Source of the DNA: Flavobacterium sp. H122 | GTDB lineage: Bacteria > Bacteroidota > Bacteroidia > Flavobacteriales > Flavobacteriaceae | Length of the DNA stretch: 64,000 nt | NCBI RefSeq assembly: GCF_004959765.1 | Contig: NZ_SJZD01000001.1 | Coordinates: forward strand, 1-64,000 | Direction of reading: 5' to 3' | Shown here: piece by piece, positions 59,547 through 64,000 of the stretch | Layout of the letters: each line of letters opens with the position of its first letter | Numbering within the stretch: position 1 is the first letter of the stretch | Made by a program: the position numbers and the translations under genes | Notes under the pieces: model-generated | Seen by the model: the letters and a program-made list of their open reading frames with translations, nothing else | Told to the model about the DNA's origin: nothing | The model's database searches: none

Positions 59547-59582
59547 TACGCAAAATAATTACGTAGTTAGAATTCATCTTTG
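59547..59582 (+). promoter_or_regulatory. palindromic operator and promoter of an orphan gene (site 4)
   Basis: TACGCAAAATAATTACGTA at 59547-59565 differs from site 1 only at base 61 of the line (G to A) and lies in a wider AACTACG...CGTAGTT inverted repeat. CATCTTTG (59575-59582) follows after 9 bases, identical to the site 1 box. Confidence 0.75.
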
Positions 59583-59596
59583 CTCCAAAAATTGAA

Positions 59597-59941
59597 ATGA
59601 TGCAAAATCGTTATAACAAAGGTAGGTTTAGAGGACATGAATATGGAAAAATTCCACCGTACTTGAAAAAGCTAGGGAATAAAAAATGGAGACGAACTCC
59701 AATTGAGGAAACAAAGCTATTACCCACTGAATTATTCTTTGAAACAAAAGTACAGCTGCCTACAAAAGCATCCAAATCAAAAGAACGTATAAAAGTCAAG
59801 ATAACTTTTCTAGAATTCAACCAAGTTAAGTCAACAAAACACGTGACTTATAAAAACATAAAATCTCTAAAGGATAGCATTAAAAGAAATAATGTAATTA
59901 ATGTGGTAGATACAAACAAAAAAATACAAATACACAAATGA
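59597..59941 (+). CDS. small basic protein of unknown function, under the shared operator
   Basis: 114 residues, very rich in Lys/Arg/Asn (MMQNRYNKGRFRGHEYGKIP, KLGNKKWRRTPIEETKLLP) with KERIKVKITFLEF and HVTYKNIKSLKDSIKRNNV. No family recognised. Its composition would suit nucleic-acid binding. It has no other gene in its unit and is driven by operator site 4, so it is placed in the same regulon as ro60, the Y RNAs and rtcB. Confidence 0.6.
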   Translation: MMQNRYNKGRFRGHEYGKIPPYLKKLGNKKWRRTPIEETKLLPTELFFETKVQLPTKASKSKERIKVKITFLEFNQVKSTKHVTYKNIKSLKDSIKRNNVINVVDTNKKIQIHK

Positions 59942-59981
59942 CATGTACTTGTATATTTATAGAATACGGAGTAATCAATTA

Positions 59982-61001
59982 TTATACTTCATTATCTATA
60001 CAAATAGGCTTTAAGGCTAAACCTTCTATAATTCGGATGATTTTATTGTTTTCTTGTTCTGATCCGATTGTTATTCGAAAAAAATCAGGATAATTTCTAA
60101 CTTTACCAATCATTATTTCTGAATCAGTACATCGCTGTATAAATTCATTCTTTAAACTTTCATTGTAAAACCGAATTGGAATAAAATTTCCATGAGATTT
60201 AGAAACCTTAACATCCCCCTCTAAAAGCATTTCATTTAAAGTATGAAACATTTTTTCACGGGCTTCAATAATTCTATCAATTCTAGGCTGAATAACTTTC
60301 TCAAAATTATTTAGTAACACTTTAGCCGAAATAATAGTAAACGGCGAGAACTTAAAGGGAAGATCATTTTTTATCAATTGGCTCTTGATAGTATTTGAAC
60401 ACATAGCATACCCTAATCTAATGGCTGCGGCTCCTAAAGCTTTCGAGAATGTTTTCAAAACAATGACATTGTCATATTTTTGAGTCAAATGTGCGTATGA
60501 ATCATTCGCAAATTCTCCATATGCCTCATCGATTAAAAAAACACTCGATGGATCGTTAGCTATTTCAGTTTCTACAAATAGTGGATCAATTAAAGTTCCT
60601 GTTGGATTGTTTGGTGTACAAAACACATAAATTGAATTCTCACCTCTAGGAAACCTAGCATAATCGTAATCTAATTCATTAGTAAAATCCCAATTAATAT
60701 GATTTAGATTGAATAATTTTGGACAAATATCAAATAGTTCAAAACTTGGAGTTGGTGTAACAATTCTAGTATAGTGCTTTGAAAGCTCTCCTAAGAATCT
60801 CATAATTAAGCCAGAAGATCCATTTCCAAGAATCAATGAATCAATAGGAACACCATTCATTTGAGCAATTAATGCCATAAGCTCCTGTGACTCTGCAACT
60901 GGATACCTGTTCCAATCAGAATTTAGTAGCTCATTAATTACTTCTTCCTTGATACTTTTGGGGAAATCAGACGGGAACTCATTTTTATCTAAAAAAATCA
61001 T
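59982..61001 (-). CDS. HisC-like class I/II aminotransferase
   Basis: 339 residues, PLP-dependent fold type I. LGNGSSGLIMRFLGELSKH, VFCTPNNPTGTLIDP (substrate-aspartate region), FLIDEAYGEFAND, then VLKTFSKALGAAAIRLGYAM (PLP lysine in SKALG) and NDLPFKFSPFT. It resembles histidinol-phosphate aminotransferases, but no his genes lie nearby. It is the last gene of the minus-strand cluster with the FAD oxidase (18-base gap), so it probably aminates an intermediate of that pathway. Confidence 0.85.
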   Translation of the reverse strand: MIFLDKNEFPSDFPKSIKEEVINELLNSDWNRYPVAESQELMALIAQMNGVPIDSLILGNGSSGLIMRFLGELSKHYTRIVTPTPSFELFDICPKLFNLNHINWDFTNELDYDYARFPRGENSIYVFCTPNNPTGTLIDPLFVETEIANDPSSVFLIDEAYGEFANDSYAHLTQKYDNVIVLKTFSKALGAAAIRLGYAMCSNTIKSQLIKNDLPFKFSPFTIISAKVLLNNFEKVIQPRIDRIIEAREKMFHTLNEMLLEGDVKVSKSHGNFIPIRFYNESLKNEFIQRCTDSEIMIGKVRNYPDFFRITIGSEQENNKIIRIIEGLALKPICIDNEV

Positions 61002-61019
61002 ACTATTTATTGAACTATT

Positions 61020-62447
61020 CTAGTTATGGAATATATTTAACATAGAGCGAAAGGTATTTTTAGGGTCAAACTTTAGTTTACCAGCTGTCATATCTTGCCA
61101 TTGATCCCCAAAATGTACCGCCCATTCTTCTGGGTTTCCAGGTTTATTAATACTGTCACAAGGATATCTGTTGCCCCCATATTTTAAGGCAATTTCATAC
61201 AATTTGTTATTCAATTCACTTAAATATTCTACGCGCTCTCTTGTATTAGGGTACGCATTTCTTAATATTCCAATAAAATAAAAATCCTCCTCAGGCTTTA
61301 CAAATAAAGGAGTTTGTATGCTTGACGATTTCATTGGGATAAAAAGCACAGGTCCATCGCTCATGTCTTCGTCTTTATGCATCAATTGAAATTCATTCAT
61401 AAAACCAGAAAACTGTGAAAAGGGGATAAAAGTAGCTAACTCAGGATGAGCTGTTTTCCCTTTCTCTTTTTCAGTAATTATTAAAGGTGGCTCTTTGGTT
61501 ACATAGCTAAAAAAATCTTCTTGATAATTATGTTTTAAACCATTCAAAGGAAGTTCCTTTTTTAAAAAAGGTTGACCTTCATATTCATACTGTACCAATT
61601 CTACAAAAAAGGTAAACTCCTCTTCGTTTTTGCACTTTTCAGCAAAGTAATCGGAATTTTCTGTAACAACGGTTTGCCCCATTTTCTTTCCAAATTCAAC
61701 CCTTGTATTGGGAATTAAAAAAGCATGTATGCATTCAAAATCAGGTTCTTTTAGTAGTTGAGTACTTAAATCATGAAACTCCTTAGCATTATCAATAAGT
61801 AATTTTGTAACGTGCATTATTTTTGGAGCACGATTTAATTTCATTTTAACCTTTGTAATTACTCCAAACTGTCCTAATCCAGACCTTACAAGATTAAAAA
61901 GATCAATATTCTCAGTACGCGAACATATTCTAATTTGACCATCGCCAGTTACAACTTCCAATTCAAGAACATTATCTGCTTGGATTCCAGAATTATGACT
62001 CATAAAACCTAAACCTCCAGTTGAAATGGTGCCTCCTACAGTCAATTTTTGCCAATCGGTAAGGGTAGGTGGCGTTGCATTTACCTTTAGCGTTTCTCTT
62101 ACAAGATTTTCCCAAGTAATACCACCTTCTACAACAACAGAACCCGTTTTTCCATCAAAATCTATTGAAAGAATCTTATTCATAGTCTTGATATTAATAA
62201 CGATACCTTGATCTGCTAAACACTGACCACTTGCTGAATGAGACATTCCTCGTGTGTTCACTGGAATTTCGTTAGTATTACAATAATTTATTAGCTTTTG
62301 TACATCTTCTGTTGATTTAGGGTTCAAACACCCAACAGAATTTACAGTAATTATTTGTCCAAAATCTGTTTTCACTTTGGCTAAGGCATCTTCTTCGTTA
62401 CTAAATTTTCCTTCAAATTTAGGTAACACTTGCTCCGTCATTAACAT
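61020..62447 (-). CDS. FAD-binding PCMH oxidoreductase (cytokinin-dehydrogenase-like)
   Basis: 475 residues. The PCMH-type FAD-binding domain is VNTRGMSHSASGQCLADQGI, GSVVVEGGITWENLVRETLK, LTVGGTISTGGLGFMSHNSG and GLGQFGVITKVKMKL. The C-terminal cytokinin-binding-like region (PFSQFSGFMNEFQLMHKDED, GGNRYPCDSI) follows. The first codon may be ATG at 62447 or 62441. It overlaps the upstream gene by about 29 bases. The substrate is probably an amine or alcohol. Confidence 0.85.
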   Translation of the reverse strand: MLMTEQVLPKFEGKFSNEEDALAKVKTDFGQIITVNSVGCLNPKSTEDVQKLINYCNTNEIPVNTRGMSHSASGQCLADQGIVINIKTMNKILSIDFDGKTGSVVVEGGITWENLVRETLKVNATPPTLTDWQKLTVGGTISTGGLGFMSHNSGIQADNVLELEVVTGDGQIRICSRTENIDLFNLVRSGLGQFGVITKVKMKLNRAPKIMHVTKLLIDNAKEFHDLSTQLLKEPDFECIHAFLIPNTRVEFGKKMGQTVVTENSDYFAEKCKNEEEFTFFVELVQYEYEGQPFLKKELPLNGLKHNYQEDFFSYVTKEPPLIITEKEKGKTAHPELATFIPFSQFSGFMNEFQLMHKDEDMSDGPVLFIPMKSSSIQTPLFVKPEEDFYFIGILRNAYPNTRERVEYLSELNNKLYEIALKYGGNRYPCDSINKPGNPEEWAVHFGDQWQDMTAGKLKFDPKNTFRSMLNIFHN

Positions 62448-62892
62448 ATTTATTATGGTATTCTTTCATTATTTTTTTATCAGATTCCGTAAGTTCGTAT
62501 TTTCCATCCTTTAGAAGCTGTTCCAATATTTTAAATTCAACACTTAATAAATTTTGAAGGTCTATTATCTTTTGACTTAAAATTGGGGAAGGAATAAATA
62601 CTTCTATAGTGATTTTTCCATTATCCCCATTTCTTATTGAAAACCGAAATTGTTTTTTAATTTTTTTTTCTAAAATCCACGTAAAATCTAGGAAATCATC
62701 TAAATAATGATTTGTGTAAGTAATATTTATTTCCGTTTTTTCTCCAGTGTGATTGGTAATTTCATAGCATACATCTTCAATTACAACCAAATTGGTATGT
62801 ACAGTCCAATAAGAAAGATTAATAGGATTTTTTAAAAATTCCATTAATCTTTCTTTTTCTACTAAAAGCATTACGCTAAAAATATTAGTCAT
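62419..62892 (-). CDS. SRPBCC-like small protein of the cluster
   Basis: 157 residues. A START/SRPBCC-like pattern (EKERLMEFLKNPINLSYWTV, EITNHTGEKTEINITYTNHY, FRFSIRNGDNGKITIEVFIP) is visible but weak. It could be a cyclase or aromatase of a small-molecule pathway, or a binding protein. It overlaps both neighbours (start 8 bases into the VOC gene's end, end 29 bases into the FAD gene). Confidence 0.55.
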   Translation of the reverse strand: MTNIFSVMLLVEKERLMEFLKNPINLSYWTVHTNLVVIEDVCYEITNHTGEKTEINITYTNHYLDDFLDFTWILEKKIKKQFRFSIRNGDNGKITIEVFIPSPILSQKIIDLQNLLSVEFKILEQLLKDGKYELTESDKKIMKEYHNKYVNDGASVT

Positions 62893-63832
62893 GCAACAAG
62901 GTTAATGGATAACCAGCATATTCTTTCTCTAACCTAATGGCATCCCCTTCAAATTCAAAATCTAAATTCAAGGATTCAAGTATATTTTTGCTTTTCTCAA
63001 AATTGACTGTTTTCAATGTTAATTCTACTGGAATAACTCCGTTTTGATATTCCTGAATTTCACTTAAGCTCAAAAACTTATCCTTTTCATTAGGGTTAAT
63101 TATTTTTTCACCTTCTATACTAAACCCTAAAACGCTGTTTAGGAAATTTTTTGCACTTTGCACTTCAGCAACGTTAATTTGAATATTATCAATTCTATCA
63201 ACTTCAATAGATTCTAAAACTTCAAAATAATTTGTTTTATCTAAAGACTTAATATCATCATCGTGTTTCAAGTTAGGATCATCTAAATAGGACTTCATAG
63301 TATTTGCTAATCCTGACATATTATCATGTGTAAAGAAACCTTGCTTCTCAGAAGTTTTATCCTCCGTCTCACTTTTCCTTTCTATCAACTCAATGAAAAC
63401 ACCTATATATTTATTTGAAATAAAAAATTGTCTCAATCCTGATAATGGATCTCTTAATATCTTATCTGACGTAATTTCAATTCCTTTAGAAACAAATAGT
63501 TCAAAAATATCTTCAATATCATCCACTTCAAAAGCTACATGGTGTATACCTTGTCCAAACTTCTCATAAAACTTATGAAAAATAGACTCCTTAGTTAAGC
63601 CTTCAGTTACCACCATTACACCTTTTTCATTATTTGGCCACCCAAGAACATAGTTCAGCATATCATGCTTACCTTCTGAAGCTGAACCGGCATTAACTAA
63701 AATTGTGTTTATTAGCTTGTACCCAAGCACATTTTGATGAAAGTCAGAAACAACTTTCGCATTAGGGACAATCAAAGTATAATGATCTATATTAAAACAT
63801 TTAATAGGAAAATCTAATTTTGGCTTAGTCAT
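62885..63832 (-). CDS. VOC-family dioxygenase, 4-hydroxyphenylpyruvate dioxygenase-like
   Basis: 315 residues with two VOC half-domains: FNIDHYTLIVPNAKVVSDFH, HDMLNYVLGWPNNEKGVMVV, GQGIHHVAFEVDDIEDIFEL (His metal ligand), then YIGVFIELIERK (Glu ligand). A second module follows from about residue 215 (VDRIDNIQINVAEVQSAKNF). It resembles HPPD/hydroxymandelate synthase relatives, which act on 2-oxoacids. Spacing to the DsbA-like gene is 43 bases. Confidence 0.7.
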   Translation of the reverse strand: MTKPKLDFPIKCFNIDHYTLIVPNAKVVSDFHQNVLGYKLINTILVNAGSASEGKHDMLNYVLGWPNNEKGVMVVTEGLTKESIFHKFYEKFGQGIHHVAFEVDDIEDIFELFVSKGIEITSDKILRDPLSGLRQFFISNKYIGVFIELIERKSETEDKTSEKQGFFTHDNMSGLANTMKSYLDDPNLKHDDDIKSLDKTNYFEVLESIEVDRIDNIQINVAEVQSAKNFLNSVLGFSIEGEKIINPNEKDKFLSLSEIQEYQNGVIPVELTLKTVNFEKSKNILESLNLDFEFEGDAIRLEKEYAGYPLTLLHD

Positions 63833-63875
63833 TAGCTGTATGTTTTTATTTGATTATAATCTTTTCTATAGTAGT

Positions 63876-64000
63876 TTACTCTTGTTTCGCATATAGCTGA
63901 CTCCTAACTTTATCTATCATGAGCTCACTTTTTGAAAACCCTCGGGAAATAATTGTAAATTGACCATTTGACTCTAGCAACACTGTAGGAAACGCTGTAA
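63876..64000 (-). CDS. DsbA-family protein, C-terminal fragment at window edge
   Basis: Reading the minus strand from the right edge gives 40 codons and a stop: TAFPTVLLESNGQFTIISRG then FSKSELMIDKVRSQLYAKQE. The cis-Pro loop AFPTVLLE and the ISRGF block match the C-terminus of DsbA/FrnE-type thioredoxin-fold proteins. It is cut at the right edge. It is the first visible gene of the minus-strand cluster. Confidence 0.65.
   Translation of the reverse strand, partial: TAFPTVLLESNGQFTIISRGFSKSELMIDKVRSQLYAKQE

Noticed and set aside
1-64000. CRISPR arrays, insertion sequences and prophage
   Set aside because: No regularly spaced direct repeats, transposase motifs or phage structural genes were seen on reading either strand.

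Overview
The window reads as chromosome of a low-GC Bacteroidota bacterium of the Flavobacteriia, probably Flavobacterium or a close relative. The evidence is the set of family members (a T9SS sorting-domain protein, a DUF2911 protein, a CAL67264-type small membrane protein, an E1 alpha/beta fusion dehydrogenase, a MutS2 without an Smr domain), the promoters with a TAnnTTTG -7 box and sparse Shine-Dalgarno signals. No phage, insertion sequence or CRISPR array was seen. Assignments rest on motif recognition, not on database searches.

Region 1 (1-33 kb) is mostly housekeeping: lolD, msrA, an ECF sigma operon, photolyase, dnaX (with a 12-A slippery run that separates the gamma and tau frames), the RNase P RNA gene rnpB, an OmpA-like lipoprotein, holA, ettA, mutS2, ung, a long minus-strand series of small enzymes (GNATs, DinB, nucleoside phosphorylase, SUI1/eIF1-like factor) and a fused 2-oxoacid dehydrogenase E1.

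Region 2 (33.7-46.4 kb) is one long plus-strand Ter (tellurite/stress) operon. It has five TerD-family proteins, a TelA-like protein, HAD and PRTase-like enzymes, two TerY-like vWA proteins, a PP2C phosphatase and a protein kinase (the TerY-P triad), a terminal TerC and two genes I do not recognise. A pair of unrecognised genes follows at 46.4-50.1 kb, one with a single CxxCH haem motif.

Region 3 (50.6-59.9 kb) is the most interesting part: an RNA-quality-control/RNA-repair locus. A WYL-domain regulator and an HD-superfamily phosphohydrolase diverge from a Ro60 (TROVE/vWA) gene. Ro60 is followed by a tandem array of five small RNAs. By hand folding these share one architecture: terminal stem, bulged U, 2 bp, internal loop, 8-9 bp stem, then an invariant UUACUUCG. 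I interpret them as Y RNAs. The inner modules run from a circularly permuted tRNA-like fold (Y1), through T-arm plus D-arm (Y2) and T-arm only (Y3, Y4), to no tRNA-like module (Y5). Next come a HEPN-like protein (RNLIEH motif) and the RNA ligase rtcB. The rtcB leader carries another tRNA-like RNA, in normal order but with a large insert between the anticodon-like hairpin and the T-arm. A 19-bp palindrome, consensus TACGCAAAATAATTGCGTA, lies 9-10 nt upstream of a -7-like box at four places: ro60, the Y RNA array, the rtcB leader, and a small basic protein of unknown function at 59.6 kb. These look like one co-regulated set. An unrecognised lipoprotein and a glycosyltransferase lie between rtcB and the fourth site.

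Region 4 (60-64 kb) is a tightly packed minus-strand cluster: a DsbA-like protein (partial), a VOC/4-HPPD-like dioxygenase, an SRPBCC-like protein, a cytokinin-dehydrogenase-like FAD oxidase and a HisC-like aminotransferase. It may be a small-molecule pathway that continues beyond the window.
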